Below, in pieces: positions 1-8,926 of a DNA stretch of 64,000 nt (position 1 is its first letter; each line of letters starts with the position of its first letter). The DNA is from an uncultured Chryseobacterium sp. (GTDB lineage Bacteria; Bacteroidota; Bacteroidia; Flavobacteriales; Weeksellaceae): NCBI GenBank assembly GCA_913774355.1, contig CAJYGB010000009.1, forward strand, positions 1-64,000, given 5' to 3'. The position numbers and the translations under genes are program-made. A model generated the notes under the pieces. It saw only the letters and a list, made by a program, of their open reading frames with translations, was not told the DNA's origin and ran no database searches.

Positions 1-206
1 GCCTGTTTAAATTTTAATTCAGCAAACTTTCCGTCATTTCTCTTAATTTTCTGAATTAAATAAACTTTGTTTATTCTTCACTTTAATATGATGATTTCAA
101 TTGATTTAATTGAATATCGCCGGGCAATCGGCATATTAATTTTTTTAAGCTAAAATACCTTAAATTCTTAATGTTAAAATATAAAAGGTAAATTTAAACA
201 GGCTCT
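1..206. repeat. MITE-like non-coding repeat, copy 1
   Basis: The block is bounded by a perfect 14-bp inverted repeat: GCCTGTTTAAATTT at 1-14 and its reverse complement at 190-203. The right end continues with TCT, so the full terminus is probably AGAGCCTGTTT and the first bases of the left end lie outside the window. The interior is AT-rich with no credible ORF. It shares the stretch AATAAACTTTGTTTATTCTT (about 57-76) and a CCTTAAATTCTTAATGTTA-like tail with the spacer at 17300-17580. This looks like a small non-autonomous mobile element or a genus-specific palindromic intergenic repeat. No transposase is present nearby. Confidence 0.6.
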
Positions 207-220
207 AAGCAGAATCCATA

Positions 221-240
221 TCTTTTGTGCCTTTTGTGGT
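221..240. repeat. Short dispersed intergenic motif, copy 1
   Basis: TCTTTTGTGCCTTTTGTGGT recurs with one mismatch at 45010-45029, also in a spacer. It is a short non-coding repeat of unknown role. The rest of 207-520 shows no ORF or structure that I can support. Confidence 0.4.
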
Positions 241-520
241 GAAATTTTTTGCGGTTGAATAGTAACTGCAGGTTTACGCAGGTTTTCACAGATCATGGTT
301 GATCTTCAAAATTCGTGGTAATATATTAACCGAAGTTGCTTCCAGCATCCCTCTTCCAGCCTTTTTTAGTACGGTTTGTAATTCGGGTTCATGTTATTAT
401 TAAATTTGAACTTTCCTTCATCCGGTTTTCTTCATCCAACCATAAATCAGACTTCTCCAGGTTCACGTTAAACTTATGATCCAGAACAGCACTCATGCAC
501 CAAAAGTCCCGAAAAAGTCA

Positions 521-528
521 TAAATTTG
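521..528 (+). promoter_or_regulatory. Candidate Bacteroidota -7 element
   Basis: TAAATTTG matches the Bacteroidota TAnnTTTG element. It ends only 7 bases before the ATG at 536, so a transcript from it would be nearly leaderless. No TTG at -33 spacing is obvious. Confidence 0.35.
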
Positions 529-535
529 CTGCCAA

Positions 536-1321
536 ATGAATATTTCAGCTTACATTTTAGAATATTTGAAACAGTTCGGAACCGTTATAGTACCGGATTT
601 TGGAGTTTTTTCCCTGGAAAAATCCAAGGCGGTGATCAATTCCGAAAATGGGAGCATTCTACCTCCCGCCAGCACAATTATGTATACTGCAGATTACGGG
701 ATGAAGTCAGATGATCTGGCGGCCTTTATTGCCGGGCAGAAACAGATGTCTCTGGAAGCTTCAAAAACCGACCTGCAGATCCAGACGGATTTCTGGAAGA
801 AAAAACTTCAGGCCGAGCAAACCCTGGAAGTTCAGGGTCTGGGAATCATTTACACTGAAGACGGAATTACTCATTTCAAAGGCAACAGGTTACAGTCGGA
901 CCATCCGGATTTTTACGGATTGGAGGAAATCAGAATTTCGGATATGCATACCGACGGCTCCAAACCTGCGGCTTTATCAAACACTGAGAAGGATTATCAA
1001 TTTAATAAATCGATTCTCTGGGCATTTCTGATTATTATTCCGGTGCTGGGAATTATTTATGTAGCTTATACCCAGCAGGAACTTCTGTTTGGAAAAAAAT
1101 CATTTGATGATACCCCAATTTCCGTTCAGACCAAAACCCACCGGATTCAGAAAGATACGGTGAAAGTTCAGCAGCATGTAGCTCCGGCAGTAGATTCTCT
1201 GAAAAAAGATTCTGTTATTCAGAAGCAGGTTCAGACGGTACCGCAGAAAACCGTTCCGGTACAAACGGCAGCTAAAAGCCAGAACAAAAACCAGGCAATT
1301 CCAAACAACACTAAGAAATAA
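536..1321 (+). CDS. HU-CCDC81-type DNA-binding membrane protein
   Basis: This 261-residue protein opens with the N-terminal pattern of Bacteroidota HU-CCDC81 proteins: MNISAYILEYL, then a VPDFGVF motif and an ILPP..TIMY stretch at about residues 1-65. A second HU-like segment (LEVQGLGIIYTEDG) lies at about 95-130. One membrane helix lies near 158-180 and is followed by a low-complexity Lys/Gln/Val/Pro tail. Family members usually end in a SPOR peptidoglycan-binding domain, but none is visible here, so the periplasmic end is shortened. A role at the nucleoid or envelope is inferred from the family only. The stop overlaps the next start (TAATG), which indicates translational coupling to the thioesterase. 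Confidence 0.8.
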   Translation: MNISAYILEYLKQFGTVIVPDFGVFSLEKSKAVINSENGSILPPASTIMYTADYGMKSDDLAAFIAGQKQMSLEASKTDLQIQTDFWKKKLQAEQTLEVQGLGIIYTEDGITHFKGNRLQSDHPDFYGLEEIRISDMHTDGSKPAALSNTEKDYQFNKSILWAFLIIIPVLGIIYVAYTQQELLFGKKSFDDTPISVQTKTHRIQKDTVKVQQHVAPAVDSLKKDSVIQKQVQTVPQKTVPVQTAAKSQNKNQAIPNNTKK

Positions 1322-1845
1322 TGGCAAAAATAAAAAAAGCGTCAGATTCCCTGACGGTGATGACGAATATTGTTCTTCCCAACGATACCAACCAGCTGAG
1401 AAACCTTTTCGGAGGCGAGTTGTTGGCCAGAATGGACCGTTGTGCTTCGATTTCGGCAACCCGCCACTGCGAGAGAAGGGTGGTAACGGCTTCCGTGAAC
1501 CACGTATCCTTCGATCATCCCATTCCCGAAGGCGGAATTGTGGTGATGGAATCCAAAGTCTCCAGGGCATTCTCCACTTCCATGGAAATTTATGTGGATG
1601 TGTGGCTGGATGATCCGATCAACCACAAAAAAATCCAGACTAATAAAGGAATTTATACCTTTGTAGCCGTAGACGAATTCAACCGTCCGATCCCGATCCC
1701 GGAGATGGAACCGGAAACCGAGCTGGAAAAAGAGCGATATGCCGCTGCTTTAAGAAGAAAAGAACTTTCACTCATCCTTTCCGGAAGAATGAAGCCTTCG
1801 GAATCCATCGAGCTTAAAAAGCTTTTCCAGGAGCCTACGGAATAA
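1321..1845 (+). CDS. Acyl-CoA thioesterase, hotdog fold (YciA/BACH-like)
   Basis: The 174-residue protein has a single hotdog domain of the cytosolic acyl-CoA hydrolase type. It carries the family segment NQLRNLFGGELLARMD near residues 23-39 and the core strand VNHVSFDHPIPEGG near 60-75. It should hydrolyse acyl-CoA thioesters in the cytoplasm; the chain-length preference cannot be read from sequence. The start overlaps the previous stop by one base. The 3' end overlaps the convergent DUF1648 gene by 11 bases (1835-1845). Confidence 0.85.
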   Translation: MAKIKKASDSLTVMTNIVLPNDTNQLRNLFGGELLARMDRCASISATRHCERRVVTASVNHVSFDHPIPEGGIVVMESKVSRAFSTSMEIYVDVWLDDPINHKKIQTNKGIYTFVAVDEFNRPIPIPEMEPETELEKERYAAALRRKELSLILSGRMKPSESIELKKLFQEPTE

Positions 1846-2194
1846 TTTCCTTTAAGGAGATCCCACAAAAAATCAATGTTACAATTACCGATACAACCGA
1901 CAGAAATATTTGTCGGTTTTTTATTGCCTTTTCCGGTGAAGTTTCAAGATAATCATCGTTTTTGCTGAACATTTTCTGAGGAAGCCAGATGATCCATCCT
2001 ATAAAAACAAGGAGCAGGGCATTAACGGCAACACCCAGCCACAAAAATATTTTGTTTCCGAATCCGTCCGGTCCTTCCGCGGTGTAATGAACCGGAATAG
2101 TTTCCGCAACGGAAGGGTATTTCATCAACAGTACCCCACTGTAGATCAGAAGCAGCACTACGGAAATTCCGAAAATAATTTTAGGTAACTTCAT
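1835..2194 (-). CDS. DUF1648 (SdpI N-terminal-like) membrane protein
   Basis: This is a small membrane protein with an N-terminal helix (IIFGISVVLLLIYSGVL), then the DUF1648 signature VAETIPVHYTAEGPDGFGNK, and two more hydrophobic helices. DUF1648 is the N-terminal part of SdpI-type immunity proteins but is widespread and mostly uncharacterised, so no function is assigned. The open frame extends to 2227, but the ATG at 2194 (MKLPKIIFG) places the signal-anchor helix at the N-terminus and is preferred. The gene converges on and overlaps the thioesterase gene. Confidence 0.75.
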   Translation of the reverse strand: MKLPKIIFGISVVLLLIYSGVLLMKYPSVAETIPVHYTAEGPDGFGNKIFLWLGVAVNALLLVFIGWIIWLPQKMFSKNDDYLETSPEKAIKNRQIFLSVVSVIVTLIFCGISLKEIIP

Positions 2195-2252
2195 CAGAAC
2201 GCAAAATTGAAAAATTCTATCCCGCAAAATCAGTTTCTATTTCTTTCTAACT

Positions 2253-2260
2253 TACCTTTG
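2253..2260 (+). promoter_or_regulatory. Candidate Bacteroidota -7 element
   Basis: TACCTTTG matches TAnnTTTG and lies 21 bases before the ATG of the hydroxyacid dehydrogenase gene. No clear -33 TTG is seen. Confidence 0.4.
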
Positions 2261-2281
2261 CACCAACAAATATAAAGAATT

Positions 2282-3220
2282 ATGCCTTCAATGAGAATAC
2301 TGATTTTAGATAAGAATCATCCTTTGATTACCGAACAGCTTAATGCAAAAAATTTTATTCTGGAAGAAGATTTTACGTCTTCCTATGATGAGGTTTGCAG
2401 GAAAATTCAAAACTACGACGGGGTGATTATCAGAAGTAGGATTCCTCTGGATAAAAATTTTTTAGAGAAAGCAAAAAGCCTGAAATTTATTGCCAGGGTA
2501 GGAGCGGGGATGGAAAATATTGATATTCCGGTGGCCGAAAAATTAGGTATTAAGCTTATTAATTCTCCGGAAGGAAACCGCGATTCGGTAGCCGAGCATG
2601 TGGTGGGGATGCTGTTGATTCTCATGAACCGGCTCTTCATCGCTTCACAGGAAGTGAAAAACGGCATCTGGCTGCGGGAAGAAAACCGTGGCGATGAGCT
2701 TTTAGGGAAAACAGTCGGATTAATTGGCTACGGAAATATGGGAAAGGCTACAGCAAAAAGATTGTCGGGGTTCGGGTGTAAAGTTATTTTCTATGATATC
2801 CTGCCGGACCTTTCCGATGAGTTTGCCGAACAGGTTTCTTTGGAAGAACTGCAAGAAAAAGCGGAGGTTTTAAGTTTACATATTCCTTTAACGGAACAGA
2901 CCCATTATATGATCGATGGCTCCTTTATTGTCGGCATGAAGCATGACTTTTATTTTGTAAATACGGCGAGAGGGAAAAATGTAGAAACGAAAAGTTTAGT
3001 CGAGGCATTGAAATCAGGCAAAGTAAAAGGCGCATGTCTGGATGTCCTGGAATATGAAAAATCTTCCTTTGAAAATCTGGAAACGGAAAATGAAGACCTG
3101 AACTACCTGTTGGAATCCGAGAAAGCCATTGTTACGCCGCATATCGCAGGATGGACGGTTCAAAGCAAAGAAAAGCTGGCGCAGGTGATTGTGGATAAGA
3201 TTATCACACAGTTTGCCTAG
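2282..3220 (+). CDS. D-2-hydroxyacid dehydrogenase (phosphoglycerate dehydrogenase-like)
   Basis: At 312 residues this has the complete D-isomer 2-hydroxyacid dehydrogenase layout: substrate-domain motif ARVGAGMENID (71-81), Rossmann motif GYGNMG (149-154), and the catalytic triad Arg230 (NTARGKN), Glu257 (DVLEYE) and His287 (TPHIAG). It lacks the C-terminal ACT domain of long SerA proteins. It is NAD(P)-dependent and cytosolic. The substrate may be 3-phosphoglycerate (serine synthesis) or another 2-hydroxy acid; motifs alone do not decide. An ATG three codons in (2291) is an equally plausible start. Confidence 0.85.
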   Translation: MPSMRILILDKNHPLITEQLNAKNFILEEDFTSSYDEVCRKIQNYDGVIIRSRIPLDKNFLEKAKSLKFIARVGAGMENIDIPVAEKLGIKLINSPEGNRDSVAEHVVGMLLILMNRLFIASQEVKNGIWLREENRGDELLGKTVGLIGYGNMGKATAKRLSGFGCKVIFYDILPDLSDEFAEQVSLEELQEKAEVLSLHIPLTEQTHYMIDGSFIVGMKHDFYFVNTARGKNVETKSLVEALKSGKVKGACLDVLEYEKSSFENLETENEDLNYLLESEKAIVTPHIAGWTVQSKEKLAQVIVDKIITQFA

Positions 3221-3454
3221 TCTGTTAAGGCCATTGCATGTAATACAAATGTCGGATTTTCACACGGCGATGACAAAATAAAAAGACTTCTGTTTTACAG
3301 ATTGAATTTTGTACAGTTATTCCAAACAAAATACCTGGCTGGATTTAAAATTTCACGATGATTATTTTATGTTAAATAATTCATAATATAAAGCCAGGAG
3401 GTTATAATTATTTTGAGTTTTATTAAATTGCCGCTCATTTTGAAATTCCTGAGA

Positions 3455-4711
3455 ATGCGTAATCTTGTCCTTATTGTAACGGTCTTTTTATCTCTTTTTT
3501 CCTGTAAAAATAAATCTGAAAAGCAGGAAGTTGAACAGACTTATACTTCCAATCTTCCCAACTACGGAAATGTAGATCTAAGCAAGGCCTTTACACCGGC
3601 AGAAAGCCGTGTTGATGATAAAGCATCGCTGGTAAGATACATCGACCAATATTATAAAAAAGTATGGGAAAGAGGCGATCTCAGCGGAGGAATCCTGGTA
3701 GCCAAAGGAGATGATATCCTCTATGAAAATTACCGGGGCTTTGCCAGGGAAGGGAATCAGAATCCGATCGACCGGAATACGCCGCTTCACGTGGCTTCGG
3801 TTTCCAAAACTTTGACGGCCATGGCCATGATGAAGCTCATCGAGGCAGGCAAAATCAATTTATCGGACCCGCTGACGAAATTTTTCCCGGGATTTCCCTA
3901 TCCGCGGGTTACCGTTAAGACCTTACTGGACCAAAGAAGCGGCCTTCCGAAATACGAATATTTCATTACCAAAATACAGCCGATTCCGGCAGAGCTTTCC
4001 AAGGCTTTCCTCACCAACCAGGATATTCTGAACATGCTCATCAAATACAAACCGGATCTGGCAAGGGATACGGATACGGGCTTTATGTATTGCAATACCA
4101 ATTTCGCCATGCTGGCCCTGATTATTGAAAAAATAACCAAGACTCCTTTCCCGCAGGCGATGAAAGAAATGGTTTTCGAGCCTTTGAAAATGAAAAATAC
4201 CTACATCTTCCAGGAAAAAGATATTCCTACCGCTTCACAATCATTTTATTATGGCGGAAGCAAGCTGTATCCTCTCGATAGGCTGGATCTTATCTACGGA
4301 GACAAAAACGTTTATACAACGCCGAGGGATCTGTATAATTTTTCAAAAGCGATGTTTTCCAAAGATTTCCTGAAGCCTGAACTGATGGAGCAGGTCTTTA
4401 CCCCGTATAGCAATGAAAAATTCGGGATGAACAACTATGGCTTTGGTTTCCGGATGAAGATCTATGATAATGGAGAAAAACTGACGTATCATAACGGATG
4501 GTGGCATGGGACGAACTCGGTATTTGCCCATCTGCTGAAATCCAAAGTGACGATCATTGCGATTGGAAACAAATATTCAAACCGTGTTTACACTGCACTT
4601 TCCCTTTCAGGTCTGTTTGAAGATTTCCCGCCCCAGAAAGACAAGCTTCACAGCATTATGAGCGACGAAAAAGATACATTGAAAGGACATGGTGAAGTTT
4701 ATGGAGAATAA
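3455..4711 (+). CDS. Serine hydrolase lipoprotein, class C beta-lactamase/DD-peptidase family
   Basis: From the ATG at 3455 the product begins with a 16-residue lipoprotein signal ending LFSC (lipid-attachment Cys17). It then carries the serine-hydrolase motifs: SxxK as S115-V-S-K118 in HVASVSKTL, a YxN-like MYCNTN, and HNGWWHG in place of KTG. These define the penicillin-binding, beta-lactamase-class-C fold (AmpC/EstB/DD-peptidase). It probably acts as a membrane-anchored periplasmic peptidase or esterase; true beta-lactamase activity is not implied. The frame stays open upstream to a TTG at 3413 that follows an AGGAGG, but the lipobox favours 3455. Confidence 0.82.
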   Translation: MRNLVLIVTVFLSLFSCKNKSEKQEVEQTYTSNLPNYGNVDLSKAFTPAESRVDDKASLVRYIDQYYKKVWERGDLSGGILVAKGDDILYENYRGFAREGNQNPIDRNTPLHVASVSKTLTAMAMMKLIEAGKINLSDPLTKFFPGFPYPRVTVKTLLDQRSGLPKYEYFITKIQPIPAELSKAFLTNQDILNMLIKYKPDLARDTDTGFMYCNTNFAMLALIIEKITKTPFPQAMKEMVFEPLKMKNTYIFQEKDIPTASQSFYYGGSKLYPLDRLDLIYGDKNVYTTPRDLYNFSKAMFSKDFLKPELMEQVFTPYSNEKFGMNNYGFGFRMKIYDNGEKLTYHNGWWHGTNSVFAHLLKSKVTIIAIGNKYSNRVYTALSLSGLFEDFPPQKDKLHSIMSDEKDTLKGHGEVYGE

Positions 4712-4715
4712 TGTT

Positions 4716-4723
4716 TATTTTTG
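4716..4723 (+). promoter_or_regulatory. Candidate Bacteroidota -7 element
   Basis: TATTTTTG fits TAnnTTTG and lies 13 bases before the ATG at 4737, just after the previous stop. It could give a very short leader. No matching -33 TTG is placed. Confidence 0.3.
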
Positions 4724-4736
4724 CGTAAACATATTC

Positions 4737-6494
4737 ATGAAAAGATTCCTTTTTTTATTTGTTATCGGTTTTCTGTTGCAGTCGTGTGCAAGAGTAGGTT
4801 CGCCTATCGGGGGATCGAAAGATACGCTGGCCCCAAAGTTTTTAAATTCCAATATTGATACGACAAGGGTAAATGTCCCGACTGATATTAAGGAACTTCG
4901 CCTTGATTTTGATGAATATGTGACCCTGAAAGATGTCAGCAAAAACCTGATCATTTCTCCGCCGATCAAAAATATCACCCGGATCATTCCGTCGAATATT
5001 GCCAATAAGTTCATCCTGATCCAGTGGAAAGATACGCTTCAGGCAAATACGACTTACAATTTCAATTTCGGAAATTCCATTGCGGACAATAACGAAAATA
5101 ATATCCTGAGGTACTTCAATTTTGCTTTTTCAACGGGAAGTAAACTGGACGATCTGTATATCAGCGGTGATGTAAAAGATGCTTTGTCTACCAAGAAGCC
5201 GGGTGAGAATAAGTACGTGGTAGGGCTGTATCAGGTAAAAGACACGATGAATTATAAACAGAAGCCTTATTATATCACAAAAGTGGATGATGACGGCTAT
5301 TTTGAGCTGAATTACCTGTCTCCCGGAAAATACCGGATCATTGCTTTTGAAGACGAAAACGGAAACTCGATGTATGATGCGGGAAAAGAAAAAGTCGGAT
5401 TTCAGAAAGACCCTGTCGTGATAGAAAAATCGATTTCCGGTCTCAATATTAAATTATATCCTTCTAAAAAACCGGTGAAATATCTTGAAATGAAGGAGAG
5501 CCCGGGAGGTGTGCTGATGGCTTTTGAGGGAAAGCCGGAAGAAGTAAAGGTTCAGCCGCTGAATGAAAAAATCAAAGACTATAAAGTAACACACGCTCCG
5601 AAATCCGATACGGTAAAAATATGGTTTGATGCCTTAAAAAGCGACGTCGGACAAAATACCACGGAAAATCTTAAATTTGGCTATAATGCAGGAGTCGGGA
5701 AAAAAGATTCCCTGTACACTGCCTCGCTGTTCTATAAGTACAATGCAAAAAATGCCATGGATATCAACAGCGACAACGGAGGAAGTCTTCTTCCGCCGGG
5801 GCAAGACTTTAAGATGGTTTCCAATTATTACATCGATAAGATCAATACGGATAAGTGGGTTTTCAGGACTGCAGGCGACAGTCTGAACACCATTCCTTTT
5901 ACGGCAAGGATCTCTGAAAAAAATCCTTATCAGATTTTGATAAAAGCGGATTTTATAGCAGGAAAAAAATATCAGCTGACCGTTCCTAAAGAAACCGTTT
6001 CTTCTTTCTATACTAAAAACTCTCAGTCGAAACGTTTTGATTTTGATGCGGATAAAGTGGAAAATTACGGAAGCCTGAAGTTCATATTACAAAATGCACC
6101 GTCTTCAAGCTACTGGATTCAGCTGCTCGATACTTCGGATAAAGTGCTTTATCAGAAATATGCAAAAGGCAGCGAAGTGAAATTTGATATCCTGAAACCG
6201 GGCGAATATATCGTGAGGATTCTGGTGGATAATAATGGAAACGGCTATTGGGATGAAGCGGATTTCCAGAATAATGTATTTGCCGAAGATTCTTATATCT
6301 ATTACAAGACAGCCGTTGTAAGACCGCTTTGGGACAGTAATGAAAACTGGGACCTGAAGGATACAAGGGTGTTGGATACTTCAAAGTTAAGCTTCCCGAA
6401 AACGACCACTGCACCGCCAAAAGATGCGAAAAAACCGGATCTGAAGAGCAACAATACCTTGCTTTCCCCAACAGGATCGACGCTTACGAGATGA
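4737..6494 (+). CDS. Ig-like (Big_5-type) domain surface lipoprotein
   Basis: The ATG at 4737 gives a classic lipoprotein signal (MKRFLFLFVIGFLLQSC), so this start is preferred over the open frame from 4689. After it comes ARVGSPIGGSKDTLAPKF, a phrase typical of Bacteroidota Ig-like Big_5 lipoproteins, then an Ig-like beta domain (about residues 25-115). Carboxypeptidase-regulatory-like segments follow, such as SPGKYRIIAFEDENGN and KPGEYIVRILVDNNGN, with an EF-hand-like DNNGNGYWDEADF loop near the end. It is probably anchored in the outer membrane; its function is unknown. The haem-binding protein gene follows after one base, so the two are likely cotranscribed. Confidence 0.75.
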   Translation: MKRFLFLFVIGFLLQSCARVGSPIGGSKDTLAPKFLNSNIDTTRVNVPTDIKELRLDFDEYVTLKDVSKNLIISPPIKNITRIIPSNIANKFILIQWKDTLQANTTYNFNFGNSIADNNENNILRYFNFAFSTGSKLDDLYISGDVKDALSTKKPGENKYVVGLYQVKDTMNYKQKPYYITKVDDDGYFELNYLSPGKYRIIAFEDENGNSMYDAGKEKVGFQKDPVVIEKSISGLNIKLYPSKKPVKYLEMKESPGGVLMAFEGKPEEVKVQPLNEKIKDYKVTHAPKSDTVKIWFDALKSDVGQNTTENLKFGYNAGVGKKDSLYTASLFYKYNAKNAMDINSDNGGSLLPPGQDFKMVSNYYIDKINTDKWVFRTAGDSLNTIPFTARISEKNPYQILIKADFIAGKKYQLTVPKETVSSFYTKNSQSKRFDFDADKVENYGSLKFILQNAPSSSYWIQLLDTSDKVLYQKYAKGSEVKFDILKPGEYIVRILVDNNGNGYWDEADFQNNVFAEDSYIYYKTAVVRPLWDSNENWDLKDTRVLDTSKLSFPKTTTAPPKDAKKPDLKSNNTLLSPTGSTLTR

Positions 6495-6495
6495 T

Positions 6496-6954
6496 ATGAA
6501 AACATTTAAAAAAATCCTTTTTTGGAGCCTGATCGGATTTGCTTTGATTCAGTTTATCCCGACCGATAAGGTTAATCCGCCGGTAGACCGTAAGGCCAAT
6601 TTTACCGACATCAGGAAAACACCATCAAAGATCCAGGGATTGCTGAAGGGGGCCTGTTACGATTGTCATTCTTACGAAACCGTTTATCCCAAATATGCGT
6701 ATATTGCTCCGGTTTCATGGTCGGTAAAAAGCCACGTAAACGAAGGGCGGGAACACCTCAATTTTTCAATCTGGGGAACGTATAATAGAGAACTGAAAGA
6801 AAGCATGCTGAACAAAGCCGTTCAGACAATTCATAATAAATCCATGCCGATGCCGGGATATATTGTGTATCACAAAGAAGCCAACTTATCCGAAGCGGAA
6901 AGAGTACTGCTTACGAAATATTTTGAGGAAATCCTGAAATCAAAAACCTATTAA
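6496..6954 (+). CDS. Haem-binding domain protein (c-type CxxCH)
   Basis: This 152-residue protein has an N-terminal membrane anchor (FWSLIGFALIQFIP) and one c-type haem site, CYDCH, near residue 53. Downstream Trp/His-rich segments (SHVNEGREHLNFSIWG) are typical of the Bacteroidota Haem_bd family. A periplasmic electron-transfer or haem-sensing role is inferred from the family; the partner is unknown. It starts one base after the lipoprotein stop. A strong hairpin follows the stop. Confidence 0.83.
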   Translation: MKTFKKILFWSLIGFALIQFIPTDKVNPPVDRKANFTDIRKTPSKIQGLLKGACYDCHSYETVYPKYAYIAPVSWSVKSHVNEGREHLNFSIWGTYNRELKESMLNKAVQTIHNKSMPMPGYIVYHKEANLSEAERVLLTKYFEEILKSKTY

Positions 6955-6975
6955 AGATATAAGTTAAATAAAAAT

Positions 6976-7010
6976 CCCCCGCAGAGATAGTGAACCTGCG
7001 GGGGGTTGTA
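6976..7010. terminator. Rho-independent-type hairpin between convergent genes
   Basis: CCCCCGCAG (6976-6984) pairs perfectly with CTGCGGGGG (6996-7004) over an 11-base loop. An A-rich stretch lies on the left and a T-rich one on the right, so it can serve both the haem-binding gene (+) and the NUDIX gene (-). Confidence 0.8.
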
Positions 7011-7021
7011 TTTTATAAATA

Positions 7022-7537
7022 TCAAAGACTCTTTAAATACCCTTCAAAAAAAATTTTCTGGGAATCAAAGGCCAAATCTTCCAGCTGAAGCTGTTTTAAA
7101 GGAATCCAGACTGCTTCCGATATTTCGGAAAGCTCCAGGTTCACTTCAAATTTTTCCGAAACGTTATATTCATAAAAAAGATCGATTGTATTGTAATCAA
7201 TTTCTTTGTATTGGTACACATTCGGAAGGCTGGTGAGGTATTGTAAATTTGAAACGTCCACATCAAGCTGCAACTCCTCAAAAAGTTCCCTTTTACAGGT
7301 TTCTTCAGCGCTTTCCCGGGGGTCTACAAAACCTCCGGCAAGATCCAGTTTCCCTTTTTTAGGGTCTCTGTTTCTCCTGGTCAGGTAAATTTCATCTTCA
7401 TAACGGATCACTATAGCTACCGCGCCGGCCACATTGTTGTAGAGCGTGAAATTACAGTTGGGACAGCTCCATTTTTTTTCGCCGTCCCAATTGAGGAATT
7501 CTTTACCGCAACTTGGGCAGTATTTCAATATTTTCAT
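7022..7537 (-). CDS. NUDIX hydrolase with N-terminal zinc ribbon
   Basis: The 171-residue protein starts with a zinc ribbon (CPSC at 7-10 and CPNC at 25-28), followed by a NUDIX domain. The full NUDIX box is present: G69-x5-E75-x7-R83-E84-L-x-E87-E88. The ribbon-plus-NUDIX layout recalls NudC-like and ADP-ribose pyrophosphatase-like proteins, but the NudC SQPWPFPxS motif is absent. It should hydrolyse a nucleoside diphosphate derivative in the cytoplasm. The start overlaps the xerD stop (ATGA), so it is the last gene of a minus-strand run. Confidence 0.85.
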   Translation of the reverse strand: MKILKYCPSCGKEFLNWDGEKKWSCPNCNFTLYNNVAGAVAIVIRYEDEIYLTRRNRDPKKGKLDLAGGFVDPRESAEETCKRELFEELQLDVDVSNLQYLTSLPNVYQYKEIDYNTIDLFYEYNVSEKFEVNLELSEISEAVWIPLKQLQLEDLAFDSQKIFFEGYLKSL

Positions 7538-8448
7538 TGCGTAATTTTAGCATTTCTCGGATGGTAATTGAGGATTACATCACGAAGCTCTTCTGTTTTC
7601 AGGTGAGTATATACCTGCGTTGTCGTAATGCTCGAATGACCAAGCATTTCCTGGATAAAACGGAGATCGGCCCCGTTCTGAAGCAAATGGGTCGCAAAAG
7701 AATGCCGGAAGGTGTGCGGTGAGATTTTCTTACTCACGCCGGCCTTATCCGTCAGTTCCTTGATAATTAAAAATACGATTACCCTGGACATCGAGGTTCC
7801 GCGGCTGTTCAGGAATAAAGTATCCTCATGCTTCCGGTTGACCTTGTTCTTGGAACGGATATCGTTGATGTAGCATTTGATCAGCTCTGCCGTATAATCG
7901 GCCAGGGGAACAAAACGTACTTTGTTTCCTTTTCCGACTACTTTGATATACTGTTCTTTAAAATTGATATTGGAAATCTTCAGGTCGATCAGTTCTGAAA
8001 CGCGCAGCCCGCAGCCGTACAGGACTTCGATGATGCACTGGTTTCTTTTACCGAGATCTGTACTGATTTCTATGGCGCCGATAATCTTATTGATATCGGT
8101 AAGGCTCAAGGTATCCGGAAGATAAAGACCGAGTTTAGGGCCTTCCAGCAGAGAGGCCGGATTATCTTCGCGGCATTCGTCTTCCAAAAGAAATTTGAAA
8201 AATGCTTTAATGGAAGAGATCCATCTTGCCTGCGATCTTTCGCTGAATTTCTGTTTGGAAAGGTTGAAGATGTATTCCTGCAGATTTTCATAGTCGATTG
8301 AATCCGGACCCATATTTTCCAGATCTCCTTCTGCATATTCTTTTAATTTTTTGATGTCCCTGATGTAGGCATCTAATGTGTTTTCTGAAAAATTTCTTTC
8401 AAAACGTAGGAAGATTTCAAAATCCTTAATTTTTTCATCCCAAGTCAT
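7534..8448 (-). CDS. xerD: Tyrosine recombinase XerD
   Basis: This 304-residue tyrosine recombinase has an N-terminal SAM-like core-binding domain (about 1-100) and a C-terminal catalytic domain. The catalytic set is visible: Arg149 (CGLRVSEL), Lys173, His245-x-x-Arg248 (HTFRHSFATHLL), His271 (LGHSSITTTQ) and nucleophile Tyr280. With the partner Xer protein it resolves chromosome dimers at dif. Length and position in a conserved chromosomal run fit XerD rather than a mobile integrase. It lies between dCMP deaminase (7-base gap) and the NUDIX gene (4-base overlap). Confidence 0.88.
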   Translation of the reverse strand: MTWDEKIKDFEIFLRFERNFSENTLDAYIRDIKKLKEYAEGDLENMGPDSIDYENLQEYIFNLSKQKFSERSQARWISSIKAFFKFLLEDECREDNPASLLEGPKLGLYLPDTLSLTDINKIIGAIEISTDLGKRNQCIIEVLYGCGLRVSELIDLKISNINFKEQYIKVVGKGNKVRFVPLADYTAELIKCYINDIRSKNKVNRKHEDTLFLNSRGTSMSRVIVFLIIKELTDKAGVSKKISPHTFRHSFATHLLQNGADLRFIQEMLGHSSITTTQVYTHLKTEELRDVILNYHPRNAKITQ

Positions 8449-8455
8449 TGGTGTG

Positions 8456-8878
8456 TTATTTTTTTAGTTCATAATCCGAAATTTGTTCTATTTCAACTTG
8501 ATGGTTTTTTAAAAATGATATTCCGTCGTCGTCCGAATACTCGTTGATGTAGACCAGCCGGGTAATTCCTGCCTGCAGGATCAGCTTGCTGCATTCTTTA
8601 CACGGAGAAAGCGTTAAATATAGCGTAGCCCCTTTGGCAGACTGTGTGGAAGCGGCCAGTTTTAAAATGGCATTCGCTTCGGCGTGCAGTACATACCAGT
8701 GGGTATTGCCTTCAGGGTCCTCACAGCAGTTTTCAAATCCTGAGGGGGTACCATTATAACCATCTGAAATAATCATCCTATCTTTTACGATAAGAGCTCC
8801 TACCTGCTTTCGTTTACAGTAGGAAAGTTTTGCCCATTCCTGAGCCATTTTTAGATAAGCTTTATCAAACTTATTCAT
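8456..8878 (-). CDS. dCMP deaminase family protein
   Basis: The 140-residue cytidine/deoxycytidylate deaminase fold has the zinc motif HAE (65-67) and PCKEC (92-96). The N-terminal RKQVGALIVK and YNGTPSGF segments are typical of dCMP deaminases. It converts dCMP to dUMP for dTMP synthesis. It sits in a minus-strand run of enoyl-CoA hydratase, dCMP deaminase, xerD and NUDIX. Confidence 0.88.
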   Translation of the reverse strand: MNKFDKAYLKMAQEWAKLSYCKRKQVGALIVKDRMIISDGYNGTPSGFENCCEDPEGNTHWYVLHAEANAILKLAASTQSAKGATLYLTLSPCKECSKLILQAGITRLVYINEYSDDDGISFLKNHQVEIEQISDYELKK

Positions 8879-8926
8879 ACAACAGCATTGTTGGTTTTCG
8901 AAATAATTTGTATTAAGGGTAAAAAG

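Noticed and set aside
1100..1570. Minus-strand frame of 156 codons across the HU-like and thioesterase genes
   Set aside because: It is antisense to two clearly coding genes, has a low-complexity Arg/Ser-rich composition and no start context.
3413..3454. TTG start with AGGAGG for the serine hydrolase
   Set aside because: The ATG at 3455 gives a compact lipoprotein signal; Bacteroidota rarely depend on strong Shine-Dalgarno sequences, so AGGAGG is weak evidence.
7534..8448. Integrase marking a mobile island
   Set aside because: Length, motifs and tight operon with dCMP deaminase and NUDIX genes fit housekeeping XerD; no att-like repeats or cargo lie nearby.
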